Assembly (NCBI GenBank): GCA_029747015.1
Contig: JAKOGI010000183.1
Span: 436,501-500,500, forward strand
DNA length: 64,000 nucleotides
Origin: Carnegiea gigantea
Lineage: Eukaryota > Streptophyta > Magnoliopsida > Caryophyllales > Cactaceae
Reading direction: 5' to 3'
The notes beneath the pieces were generated by a model. It saw nothing but the letters and a program-made list of their open reading frames with translations. It did not search any database and had not been told where the DNA came from. This document shows positions 35,017-47,240 of the stretch, piece after piece. Position 1 is the first letter of the stretch, and every line of letters begins with the position of its first letter. Position numbers and translations under genes: made by a program.

Positions 35017-36339
35017 TAAATAGCGGTTGTTGGATTGAAATATCTAATTCCACTAATACCTCATTACCGACATTTTTGTAAATAGGGCATTGTTTTTATC
35101 GATATGACCATGATGCCACTGTTTGCATTTTCTCTTTCTTCCTTCTCATAAGCACCAACCCCAAGCCCAAAATCGAGGAACAAATTCAGAAGAAACACGA
35201 AAAGTGCAGAAATTGAGAACAGACAAATATTAGATTCTAAACCCTAACTTTGATCTTTGGATTGTCTATATCTATTTGCATTTTGATGGAAATTTGTAAT
35301 ATTTTGGATTTAATTGAGGCATTGAGTTTTTTTTGCTTGAATTACGAAGGAGTTGCAATGGATCGATTTTGCAAAATTTAAAAAATGATCCTTCACAAAA
35401 ATGAATTTTATGTTGTAAAAAAAAAATGAATAGGCTTTTAACAAATACGAATATGATTTTTAAGAAACCCAACATGTTTCTTAGCGAAAACGAATTAAAA
35501 TTTATTATAATATTTAATAAAACGACTACCACATGGCAAACAATGGTTAGTTAGAACGATGCCATGTGGCATTTTACATTTGCCTAGCAGCTATCAATAT
35601 CATGAATATTAAGTTATTAAAAAATGAATATTAATGTTGTTGGAAATTAATATTATTCATTGAAAAAATGAATATGCATGAAACTGCAGGAATAAGGGAT
35701 GAGAGTTTACACCAGAACCTGAACATATACATGTGTGTGCATGTGTGTCCATATATATATATATATATATATATATAAGTCTATGTATAAAATGGAGGCT
35801 ACCATTTATAAGAGCTGCATTTTTAGCTGGTAGTACCAAATAAACAACTAAACAAATCCAAGTTGCATATGATGCATGACTTATTATGATACAACTAGCA
35901 CCGACTTATCATTTAGTTAAGATGCCTTTATCAATCTATTCGTAAGACGAACTCACTTTCAAGTTGCGTGACGCCTGTGTCTAATTCAGAAAAATGCTAA
36001 AGAAAAAGGAATACTAGCACTAGCACTACTATCAATCTAATGAATTCAATCAACTCAATGAGAATATCTAAAATTATACTAGATTGTAAGTTGTAACAGA
36101 TAATAATGTGATCTGTTAGTATGGGTAGTTCCTAGTTGATTTTATGGAATGTCTAACGGTAACAAACCCTAGAAAACTACCTTCTTACAATACAACTTGC
36201 AGAGTTCAGCCTATTTTACGGATCATAGAATTAGAAAAAAACCAAATTAAGTTTTGAAATGTGTTTGTATTAAATAGGGGATGAATTAATTGATGAATTA
36301 GTCAAGACGAATTCCTTTTCCTTCCGTACACGTAAACCC

Positions 36340-36720
36340 TCACTCACCAATGGTAATGAAAATGACCACTCGCGGAAAAAGATTAGTGGGTGGGCCATTG
36401 ATTTTGGAGTGAGTGAGTGAGTAATATTCTCACACTTTCACAAACCACACTTCCACACCACATTCTAACACCACGTTGCCTCACATGTTAACACCAAATC
36501 CTTTGTTTGGATTCACTGCTCTTTCCACCCACAACATGATTTTAGAGAAATCACACTCTTCTCAACTCTAGCAAAGCTAGTAATGAAATGACAATTCATG
36601 GAGAAAGATTGGTGTATGTATGGTCCATTTACTTTAGAGTTAGTAGTTGTCAAACCTATTCTCACACTTTCACAAACCACCCTAATATGTTCCCTCTACG
36701 TGTCAACGTTAGCGAGACCG
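36340..36720. repeat. Diverged direct duplication, about 230 bp apart
   Basis: A block starting GGTAATGAAAATGACC near 36350 and containing TATTCTCACACTTTCACAAACCAC is repeated from about 36578 (AGTAATGAAATGAC ... TATTCTCACACTTTCACAAACCAC). Each copy precedes TGTTTGGATYC. No coding capacity is visible. Confidence 0.6.
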
Positions 36721-37449
36721 ATGCCTGTGTTTGGATCTGCTACTACCCTTTTTTTTAAGTGGTCTTAAAATTTCCGTTTTACTGGGATCGAGCTACTTTT
36801 AGCATAACATGACTGTACGAAACAGTCAGTCGGTAAGTCACACTGTTCTCAACTTTTGCATGCAATGAAGGCACTTGTTTAGAAGCTCTCGGGTGTGCCA
36901 TGCTTTTTCCAAATCAAAAACCAAACACCTTATATCTGTTGAATGCAAAGTAGTGGCACATCTGAACACAGCCTTACTCAAAATGTGACCTATGTTCCAT
37001 AATCATGAAAATACCAGAGACTTGCCCAAAATTTGTTTTTCATCCATCAATTCAGGCAATGGGATGGGATGAGAAAATCCTAGGACAAAAAGGTTTGCTT
37101 AGTGCATGAACCTTCTGCAACAAATGCACAGATGAATTACAGATACCAAGTTTCTATATTACATAGAACATATTTACAAAAGTTCAGCAATTCCTGAGGG
37201 ATAACCAGCTCACTAGATCAGCTACCAAAAATTGAAGAATAATCTCTTGCCAAGACTAATCACAACCAAGGCCTAACTCATACTATACAAACTAACTCAA
37301 TGGCACAATACTACAATGAAGGGATCAAAAGGGTAAAAAAAAAAAAAAAAAAAAACCTCAACTAAGTGATTTTCTAAAGCATACTGATCTATCAGCCTTT
37401 AAAATGCAAAAGTGATGGGGATATGTTGATAGACTAATAACAAAATGTC

Positions 37450-37715
37450 TCACTTTTTTCTCCTTCCTGCGGTCCCTTCACGCTGGCAACGAAAATGAGT
37501 GAGCAGCTGCTGCGCCTGCCAGGCCGGAAAAGGAAAACTCACGTTAGTAGTCTTCCAACTTCTTTTCTGCACAATTATCTTCTAATATAGAAATTTCAGC
37601 TCACAACTAGTTAGACCCTGCCATTCCTAAGGGAGAAAGATTAGAAGCCGTGATTAAACTACTGGCTTCGTATCGAAAAGGCATTGCAGTTTCATGGGCA
37701 GCGCATGGCACAACA

Positions 37716-37760
<45 letters not shown>

Positions 37761-40332
37761 CATACTTTCTCCTTGGCTCTTGGGGTGCCAGATTGAGATA
37801 GTGCAACAAGAGGTGGAATAGCTCCTTCTTGAAGAACCAAATTGCAAAATCGGTTACTGTTCAGACACATTTGCAAAAGTACGGAGGCTGCATTCTCCTT
37901 CCCCCTATTTGACCCTGAATCAACAATCTCAACAATCAACGGTATACCACCTTCCCGAGCAATCGCTGAGCGCCCCTCTGAGATTGTAGAAAGATTGGCA
38001 AGAAGAGCGACAGATTTGTCAACCATTCCGCCAGAAGGGTCTAACAGCTCTACTAAGTACTTCACAGCTCCAGCTTTAACTATACGAGCTTTATTTTCAT
38101 GGCAGATAGACAGGTTGAACAAGGCAGTTAAAGCATCTTTTTTGCCTCTTACAGTCCCCGTGGCAACGAGATCAACCAACGGTTTAATTGCTCCTGAGCG
38201 ACCAATCTTAACCTTGTAGTCTTCAAGAAGAGAGAGGCTGAAAAGAGCAGCTGCAGAGTTCTCTTTTGCTGTATCTGTGCCAAACTTTAAGACTTGTATC
38301 AATGGTTCGATTACCCCCTTTTCAGCTATCCTTGCCTTGTTTTCTTCATTAAGCGACAGGTTCAAAAGGGCTGTAACTGCGTGTTCTTGGGTTATCTGGA
38401 CATCTGAGTGCAACAATGAAACTAGAGGGCCAATAGCCCCACACTTGCCAATAATAATGCGGTTCTCCATGTTGTGCTTTGCAAGAAATCGTAGCTCAGC
38501 AGCAGCAGCAGTTTGTAATTCCTTTGACGTGCTCTTCAAATCTTCAACCAATCCATCAACATGGGCTGATGTTGTGGTCTCATCATATCCTGATTCAAAT
38601 GAAGGAGAAAGTGTCAAACCTTAGTTTACTGCCACAATTCTCACATATGCGATATGATCCTCATTTTTATAAAGAACTACTTACAAGAGAAACGACATAG
38701 AAATTCTCACCAGAGGTCCCATCAATGTTTTCATGTGTTTCTCGCCTCCTTGAAATTTCAGTGGCTGCTAAGGGCATGTAGTCACAGCTGGAAACAGCAC
38801 TTGACAGAGATTGGGTCCTACTGTGAACGTACGAATGCTCAGGGGACTGATGATTGGACTTGTCAGGCTCTACACTCTGCCCAGTGGTGGAGCTTACCTC
38901 ACCAGAAACAGAAGGGTCATCAATCTTCAGCCTCCCAACTGCATCTCCGGCCTCTAAGGACGACCTTGATAAGGTATCACTGCTATGAACTGAGCAACGG
39001 AAACTGTTAGCATGTATCACATCTTGAGACGACATCACATCAGATGCCGAAGCTTCAGGGTTGGCATTGCTGTTGTCAGAGCTGATTGGAAGTTTCAGAT
39101 TATTTTCCTCGAGCCAATTAGCTACTAACGCCTTGACAGTGTAATTTGGTATCAAATTAGTGTGCGAAAGATATTGGTGGGTTTTGGGGCAAATTCTCAG
39201 CCCGTTTTCAAGCCACTTCTGGATAGACGACCTCTCAAAAGTTTGGCCAGAAGCCACAATGACTGGGTCCAACATGAAATCTAACGATAAAGGGCAACGA
39301 AAGTATGAAGGGACAGAAATGCCATGCATTGTTCCAAAGGATCCAGTTTTGAGCATGTGGTCACGAATAAGAGCCAGAAGATCCACAGTTAGGTTTATCT
39401 GATCCATGTCTTCTTCGCATTTGCTCTCATGGACTTTCATCCTCCCCTTTTCAACAGCAATAGTCTCTTTCAGCAAGTCCTGATTTGATACTAGACCAAA
39501 AGACTCTATGATTTCTGCTAAGTGCTCAGTGCAAGAATTGATTTCGTCATTTTTACTCCTCATAACCTGTTCAATATGCTTTGTAACTGGCTCTGGCTGC
39601 CAGCTTTGGAACTCCTGTACACAATGCTGGAATGTTTTGCAGAAGTTAGAGACAACCAGGAGAGATCTAATGATAAATATGACAGTCGACGTAAATATGT
39701 AAAAGTTAATTTGGAGAAGTTGTCCAAGCTACCATTATTTCTGTACATACTTGCACACCAGCTAAACTAGAAGATGGCAATGTCCGTAGCAACCTACACA
39801 ATATACAACAAATCTCAAGGGAAGAACTCCTGATCTTTGCCAGCAATTGCTCACTTCGCAGAACCTGGAACATGACAGCGTAATAAGAAACTACTTGATG
39901 AAAGGGAATCAGAAGATCCTTCAAACTCTTCTGGCTTTTAATGAACTACATGCATTTTCAATACTTTTGCACACGCTTTCATTTTTTCTCCCTCCTGTAA
40001 GTGGGAAAGATTGAACTGGCAACAAATCATTCTGAAAGAAATAATAGGTCATGTAGGATTTTTGGATGCCCAAAGATGCAAAACAGCAATATCTGATATG
40101 TATACTGAAGTCATTAGAAAGGTAAAATGTTTGCGTAAGAGAGCTGAATCAAGGTCAGCAGAGAGACCATACATTTCCATTAAAGTTCTTCAGTCAAGTG
40201 AGCACAGAACTTGAGCAGAGAAACTGCAAGAATCACCAAAGCAATGCTCACCCATTTCTTACCCCCTCCCCGGGGTACTCAGGGGCAGCCTTCAACTCCT
40301 AACTAGGGCCTCTAAGCCAAGCTAGGGGCCCC

Positions 40333-40363
<31 letters not shown>

Positions 40364-41123
40364 AAAAAACAAAAAAAGAGATCCACACAGTAGGAGAGCA
40401 ACACTTAATGAAGGCAACACTAGATGGCTGTACCATTTATAACAAATTGTTCACATAAAAGATGAAATGAAACTTGAGATGTCAAAGAATAAAGCAAGCC
40501 CGACTGCCTGATCAATGACATCCTTAATATTGCTCCTTTGTGGCTCTATGGTAAACAAATGCAATAGCGTGACTGCATGAGCAATTTCTTTAGGCTATCT
40601 TACATATTATCTTTTCATTTCTAGGTCTATTGGGAATGGTCTCTCTACATGCAGTCAATTATGTACAGGTAAGACTGCCTATATCTGGATCTCCCTGGAC
40701 CCCGCGAAAGTGGGGCCTACACTGGGAGTTGTTGTTGTTACTCATTTGCCTCCTTTTCTATTCGACAATATAAAATTGAGCACAAAATGTACCGAGTAAG
40801 CTTTTTAAAGCAGACGGACAAAAAAAGGGGAAGGTTCATCTACTCACAGACAGAATCCTGCTCATCTTTGGTGACCACTGTTCCATAAACTCCCTAGCTG
40901 CATTTACTGAAATATCCAGGACTTCACATTCCCTCCATAAATTTCCATCTGAATGTACTTTGTCATCATCAACTTCATCGAGGATAGGTTTCAAATGTTT
41001 CAACATGGTTGCTGTACTTTCGAAATCCTTTTGAAAAGGGATAGTTTTTGATGTCTGGCATGACATTAAATGAATAAATCGAGAAATGCTATTGGTAAGA
41101 CATCTCATAGGAGTAGTCTCCAT
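37450..41123 (-). CDS. U-box/ARM-repeat E3 ubiquitin ligase (PUB3-like)
   Basis: Five coding exons on the minus strand: 40848-41123, 39751-39864, 38711-39614, 37766-38589 and 37450-37515. All have GT/AG borders and together give 2184 nt, encoding 727 residues. Order of parts: a U-box N-terminal helical domain (UND, residues 1 to about 220, starting METTPMRCLTNSISRFIHL), a U-box (about 230-303, SVPSYFRCPLSLDFMLDPVIV ... ICPKTHQYL ... VKALVANWLEE), a Ser-rich linker with many SS and DS pairs (about 304-440), and ARM repeats (about 443-700, for example GAIGPLVSLLHS, NKARIAEKGVIEPLIQVL). The last exon gives AQQLLTHFRCQREG. U-box proteins recruit E2 enzymes and ubiquitinate targets bound by the ARM region. 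Length and domain order fit the PUB2/3/4-SPL11 group, PUB3 being my best guess. The ATG lies five bases after an acceptor (CACACAG), so the leader is spliced. A matching donor CAG|GTAAAG at 43465/43466 marks a likely 5' UTR exon. Intact. Confidence 0.93.
37719..37756. repeat. (GA)n microsatellite beside the last donor of the U-box gene
   Basis: About 38 bp of perfect GA (CT on the coding strand) beginning some 9 bp inside the last intron, just after the GTATGC donor. Confidence 0.95.
40329..40369. repeat. C25-A16 composite homopolymer
   Basis: Twenty-five C then sixteen A, inside the first coding intron of the U-box gene. One of a recurring set of C-tract/A-tract junctions in this window. 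Confidence 0.85.
40624..40740 (+). mobile_element. SINE with (TTG)n tail in a U-box gene intron
   Basis: GGTCTATTGGGAATGGTCTCTCTAC, then AGGTAAGACTGCCTATATCTGG, then CCCCGCGAAAGTGGGGCCTACACTGGGAG, ending GTTGTTGTTGTT. This is the well-known asterid SINE 3' body (TS/SolS-like, from memory) with triplet tail. Confidence 0.8.
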
Positions 41124-41128
41124 TTGAT

Positions 41129-43465
41129 CTGTGTGAAAACAATAATACACATAGTTAAACTGATGAATCAGCAGAATCTGTAATACAAATTGCTCGATGA
41201 ACCGAACTAGTTATCTATCTAGAAAGTAACCTCGCCAGCAAGGAGGATATGAGTCAATAAGAAGAAATACGATTATATAGGCATAGCATTATACTTTATA
41301 AGACATCTTTAGGGATTGGGGACAGTGAACGTGAAACAGAACTGGCAGAGGTGGATCAAGTTTTGAAAAGTAGTACGTACGACAACAATAACAACAGCAC
41401 TGTCAAGGCAGGGTCTCTCCAAAGGTAGGTAGCTTTATGCTTACAAGCAAAGAGGCTGCTCCCCGGAGACCCACAGTAAACATTTGAAAATTGATTCGAA
41501 AGAGTAAGACACTTTGGAAGTACATTCCCCAACAGGCAGAGAAGGTAAAGATAAACGTCTGAACCACACACGGAGCATAAAACAGCGGAGTCCACTGGCA
41601 TGGGCACATGGGCACATTGCCTTCTTGATTAAAAATTTAAGATCGAGAACACCAAATGATCATTAGGCATTGAAGCTGTAAGACCAAGAGAAATAAAGTG
41701 ACCCAACTTAATGCCAAAAGCTACTGGATAGCTAGGTTACTTCAATTCTTTATTTTCGCTCACATACCAAAGCCAAATATTTGACACTCAAACAAGGGAT
41801 GAATTTGACCCTTTATTTTGAACCAAAGATGTACAAATTTTTTAAAAGATTGCCAAGTCCGACATGATGCTTGTGTCATAAATTTGAAACCTCAACATGG
41901 GCATGACCGATTATGAGTAAAATAGGAGGATAGTGTGCTCCTACCCCTTGGAAATTAAGTAAAGCAAACTACCTGAGCTCAAGAAGTTTGGACTAGGAAA
42001 GTAATAGGCTTTGGGAATCAATGCTGAGAATTGATGGATGGAGCTTCATGATTATGTAATATGCAGGCTAAACCATCATCCCCCTCCAGACGTAAAAATT
42101 AAAAAAAATTAAATAAAAAAACGTCCACAACCAACGCCGTAACAAGTCAGATGCACACAGCTTTACCCTTGAATAGTGAAACTAGTAAAGCAGCCCCCCC
42201 CCCCCCCCCAAAACAAACCAAAAACAAACAGTCACAGTTATGTGAACATAGAACTCTGTTAAATAAAAGGGCACTTTTAACACCAATTCGGCAACAAAGC
42301 ATGAGGCTCGGGCAGGAAGCAATAAAGTGTTAACTTTGCTGGGAAGAATAGCGGAAAATGTGACTTAGCAGTCTGTCCAGAACTAAAAAGCTAAAAAGCT
42401 ACCTAATGATTTGCACCTTGTCATCCTGAACAACCTACTCCGGTACTGCATTCTTACAGAGGTACACAGCATTCAAACTGAAGAAATGGTTCAAAACAAT
42501 GGTTATCAGGAACAACAACCACCCCTCTCCCCTGATGATTATGCTCAATAGCACTAGTCAGCCTATTAGGCAATAGGATGTATAATAATAAAACCAAAAT
42601 TCACATATCAACATATAGAAAAGCAATAAAAAATGAATTCATCCTTCTTCACTAGAAGCAGCATCATATACTCAAAGTAATGCTCTTATACCATGAATCA
42701 AACATAGGTAACAGAACCAGCAGCTCTTCATACAAAATCAAACATGAAAACACGATACACAATTTTTAGATCAAGATCCATATGCTACTCTACAGTCATC
42801 CAAGCCGTTCTATGTACAGCTTCTCTGTATCAACAATTAACCTGATAACCCTCTATGTAACATCAAGAAATCTCTGGAAACTGGTCTTTAAGCATCAACC
42901 AGAGCAATTAGGTTTACATGAAGACATTTCACTCCCCCCGCCCCCCCCCCAAGGAGACTAACCCAGAGATGGGGTTTTTTTTTTTTTTTTTTGGGTTTTG
43001 GGGAGGAGGGGAGAGGAGGGAGACACCGAAAGATGCTTTCTTTGAATGCCAGTATACCACTAAGCCGATTATAAACCATGCTCTTTCAAAAGCCTTCCAT
43101 ATGTTAAATTTCTCACAAGTATTTACATAGGAAGTCCCAATACCGTGAAATATGTAATCCCAAGCAAACTAAGCTCCCCCTATTCGTAGCTCATACACCA
43201 ATGAAATGGGTTTTCTTACCCTAAAACACCAGAAACAACAAACCCCATTTGAATGTGTACCCAGAAGATCTCCCAGAAACAAACCACATCCTTCCTGAGA
43301 AAACCCAAATGATGAAAATAGCGAGACACCCATGATTTCTCATCATATTTTTCATCCCAATATCATGCAATAATCTAGGAATTTGAAGCAAATAAACTCA
43401 AAGCCAAAAATCAAACAAATTTGAAAAAAAAAAATTGAATGTAAAATGCAAGAAATTGCCTTTAC
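41129..43465 (-). other. Likely 5' UTR intron of the U-box gene
   Basis: An acceptor CACACAG lies five bases before the ATG, and a candidate donor CAG|GTAAAG at 43466/43465 bounds about 2.3 kb of non-coding sequence. Inside are a SINE fragment, C16AAAA (42194-42213) and a G4-T18 tract (42971-42992). The leader exon would run from 43466 to somewhere near 43600. Transcript support would be needed. Confidence 0.5.
41381..41476 (-). mobile_element. SINE fragment with (TTG)n-like tail
   Basis: On the minus strand: GGGTCTCCGGGGAGCAGCCTCTTTGC ... CTACCTACCTTTGGAGAGACCCTGCC ... CAGTGCTGTTGTTATTGTTGTCG. It lies in the 5' UTR intron of the U-box gene. Confidence 0.7.
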
Positions 43466-44768
43466 CTGACGCAAGGGAAGGCATTAACAGACCCAACAAC
43501 AGCGGTTATTTAGAGAATGGGGCATTGCATATGGTGAGACTGAAATAAATCAAAGTATTTGCAATTTTTCTTCATTCTAGAAAACCCTCATGGTCATATA
43601 CCCTGTTCACAACGCTCCATAGACATCAAAAAATACAGAAGACAGTCTTTTGTTTGAGTGTTTTGTTCTATGCTCATTTCCCAGGGAATTTCCCTTTTTT
43701 GTTTTTCTTTTTCCTGTTTTCCCCATCCCCTTTTTGAGGGTAGCATGGGTGGAGGGCCCATCTTCTTTGGGGTGTTTTATGCTTTGGATTTATATTTTCT
43801 TTTTTGAAAAAAATATATTAATCCTATTTTCCTTTGTTGTTCTCATAAATTTGGACTTTTTATTGCAAAAAAATATAATATTTTGATTTATTAAATAATG
43901 ATACAGCATCTATGAGATTTATTTATGTTTTTTGTTTTAAGAAGTAACAAGTCTCATTAGTCATAAATAAACAGAACAATCATTTGATATGTCTAAATGC
44001 AATATTTGAAAATAATGATGTGAATTTTTAGTAGAGTATCACAATTATAAAATTGTATAAGTCAAACTTTATTTGGGGGAAGAAAAATCTCCCTTGTGTA
44101 CTGCACCAAATTTTGGTAATTTTTTTTCATCTCTGACTAATAAAAGGCTTTGATTGTTCTAAATGAATATATGGATTATTCGTTGTCTAATATATAACAT
44201 GTCAATGACTGCCATTAGACTTTTATTCAATGTGGTTTGAACAAAATGCATAAAAACAAGCCAACACTGAAATGAATTTTAACATAATATTTATGAAACT
44301 AATTTCAGTAAAATTTATAAATATTGTCAGGAATAAACATGTTTGTAATTTTGTCAAATATGATTACTCTATAAATTAAAAGTTACAAGTAAATCTTTAG
44401 CAATACATAAATTTTCAAATGAGTTATGTTTTCATGAATATTGTTTTCATATTATGGTTGATGAGCATATTTATAATGGGACAATTTCCTCTCAAAGATT
44501 CAACTAAACTTTTAACTGCATTACTAGCCCTTCATCTTGTGCTATGCATTTTAAAGTTTCAATTAAAATATTTTTCTAAAATAATTTCTCTAAAAATGGT
44601 GACATTAATATACTATAATTTACTTAACTTCTTTCTCTCTTCATGAATGAGACTTTAAATGCGTTGTTTATTATGGCCTTTAATTAAAAATAACAAATTT
44701 TTAATGAAAACAAATTAAAATATTAATTATATGATATGTTTCAAGAGCACATCACTCACACTCAGTTT

Positions 44769-44772
<4 letters not shown>

Positions 44773-44822
<50 letters not shown>
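44773..44822. repeat. (AT)n microsatellite
   Basis: About 50 bp of AT dinucleotide repeat in an AT-rich intergenic region. Confidence 0.95.
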
Positions 44823-44826
<4 letters not shown>

Positions 44827-46637
44827 TTTTCATGCATATATTACTTTTTTAGAAAAGAAAAAAAAGAGCTAGATTATATACCTAATCCAGGCCCATCATG
44901 GGTAAACAAATAGTTTAGCAATTTTCTAAATTTAATTTAAATAATAATTATGGGGTTTGTTCTATTAAAAATTATAGGTTGGTAATCACGACCCTTGATC
45001 GCAAAGTGAGGATATTGTGGTCTTATCCACAAGCTTGCCAGAATACAGTTGTCTTCCTTCCATCAGTCAACAGCAAAGTGAAACGTTCTCCGGTTCCCCC
45101 CCCCCCCTTCAAAATAAAATTAGACAACAATTAGTTCTGTAATTATTTATTTTTCCTATTTTTAAAAAATTTGCAGCCAAACATTTTGGCATTGTGTACC
45201 TTTCATTATGCATTGGACTGCTTGTCATTATGTAAATTACAATTTATGGCTGAAAATATTTGAATTTTAGATGCTTTGTTTGGTGCAAAAATTATGGGTT
45301 TAAATAATATATTATCATGTTTTCAAATATATATATACTTTCATTTTGAAATTGTTTTTATGCAATAACAAGATTATTTTTTTGAGTCGAAAGAAGGAGA
45401 TAACAAGATTATTTATATTTATACAATGTGTACAGTTGAGCTGAGTATTCATGCCCAAACAACTTTTTTTGCTTTTGATGGATGAAGTACAGAATCATGT
45501 TAGTATCTGCGGTGCAAGGGTTGAAAAGAGTACTTTCCATGCTATTTTTAATCATTGCTTATCGAGTACAATTATTGACAATAGATATATTATACTCAAA
45601 CATACTTTCGATAACTGTGTCAGTAAATATATATTAAAATTTAATATATGATAAATACATATGTGAAAAATATATACATATAGTCAATGAGAGTATGTAC
45701 TCTTGAGAGCACATGAAAAAAAAATGTCAATCATTGAAGCTCCATTACTAATAATTATTTGATGCCTTTTTGGGAGAATAAAAATAAAAGTAATGCACCA
45801 AGTCAGTGTAGGAAAAGTATTACCATATTTAAGAAAAACTATTAATCGAGCTTAATTAGTGTTAATATGTTAATTAAATAGTGTTGAGTTCACTGAACAC
45901 AGAAACTTTTCCTCAGTATATTAACCACCAAAGAAAACATTTTAGTCTAACTTAAAGTTTAGGAAATATCTTGGAAAATATATCTTACTTCAAAAACTCA
46001 CAATAGATGGATTATGTGCGTAAATATTATCCCAATAAATTAAAGAAGATTAATCAACAATAATGTGTTGAAGGATGCATCCTTTGGTCCGAGATCGACT
46101 ATTAATGTGCAGTTTTCATGTAACCCATCAACATTCAACACCAACCAACAATTATTAGCATGAACGAGCTTCACTTAGTATTCATCGACACTGATCAACA
46201 ATAATTAATTTATGATAAATTTTTAAAAAAAAAAAACAGACGAGAAATATAATTCTCCAACACCAACCTCAAAAGATTGGATGCCGCCCATGCAATGCAA
46301 TGCAATGCAATTATAGTACCTGGCCCTCCAAAATGAAGGAAAGTCCATTAAATGAAAGGGCTCACATCCCATGTAGGTGTGGGGGAAAACCTGCTTTGTG
46401 TTGTGACCCACATATTTAGGGTTTAGGGATGGTACACCAAAAACTCATTGGCTAATCAGCTTTGACTACTTGAATTTTAGATGCCCAGCAACAAAGACAG
46501 GTCTCAGCCCCTTCCACTTTGCTTCTAGAACAATTTGGATAAAAAGCTGACTGGCTGCTAAAATAAATACCAATCAAAAACCCGACATAATAATCCTCGT
46601 GCTCCTAAAACTACAATCAGTCTCTTTGCTCACATCA

Positions 46638-46720
46638 ATGTTAGCAAAGTTAAGATTATCTCCATTTGAATCTCCTCAGACCTTGCACAAGTGAGACCTA
46701 CACAGAAGGGGGAGGGGGGA
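46638..46720 (+). mobile_element. Diverged SINE tail
   Basis: TTATCTCCATTTGAATCTCCTCAGACCTTGCACAAGTGAGACCTACACAGAAGGGGGAGG follows the same order of words as the other triplet-tail SINEs (TCTCC..GACCYYGC..AAGTG.GRCCTACAC), but the tail is G-rich and decayed. Confidence 0.5.
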
Positions 46721-47240
46721 GAGTGTTTACAAGTACTACAGTCGGTGAACAAAATGATTGAGGAAGTGGTTGGTATTCCCAAACAGTTTCGGAGGGGAAA
46801 TAGAATAGTTAAATCCAGGGGACAAATCCAAAATCTGGTACAACCCATCTCACATTTTCAACATGATTAACAGACAAGTACACCAAACCCGGTCAATTTC
46901 CTTAACTTCTTTGTTTTTCTTTTCCTTTTTCATTTTGCCGAAAAAGTTTAGTTACTTGAGAAATCAACAAGGGTACATGCAGACTGACTCCATCACGAAT
47001 CCAACGTTCAGGAACCATATGAGTTCTCGACATATCAAGGAACCCAAATTCTCATGAAGACTTGTGATTCTTCGTCATCTCATCAACATCCAGCTCAACT
47101 TCCAATACCGATGAGTCCTTCTGCATGCTCAATTGGCTGGCAAAAATAGATGGACCCTTGATCAATCTCTACAGAATATAATCTGATTTACAAAATGTCG
47201 TTTCGATGCAAGAACACAATCAAAGAACGGAGGATTTTTC

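Larger units (their letters stand above)
31389..37449. other. Upstream region of ALOG B to the 3' end of the U-box gene
   Basis: No gene was recognised. Contents are the ALOG B leader (CT/GA-rich, with a G19 run at 31445-31463), two MITEs (31851-32017, 32277-32501), an HSE-like decamer array with LTR-like sequence (33400-33960), an alternating GT/GC tract (34668-34732), a MITE at 34744-35016, an AT/GT microsatellite at about 35725-35776, and a diverged 230-bp-spaced duplication at 36340-36720. A pol III-like A/B box pair lies near 33130-33200. The rest shows nothing recognisable. Confidence 0.6.
43620..47240. other. Intergenic region upstream of the U-box gene
   Basis: AT-rich, with an (AT)n tract at 44773-44822, a C12 tract at 45096-45107, a faint match near 46090-46220 to the CAACATTGATCA-type MITE words, a TGCAA pentamer run at 46291-46312 and a SINE tail at 46638-46720. 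No gene was recognised. Confidence 0.6.

Noticed and set aside
37607..37765. Normal C-terminus of the U-box protein encoded by the Ser-Leu repeat frame
   Set aside because: The conserved AQQLLTHFRCQREG ending is found in exon 37450-37515 after a good GTATGC donor, so the repeat frame is intronic.
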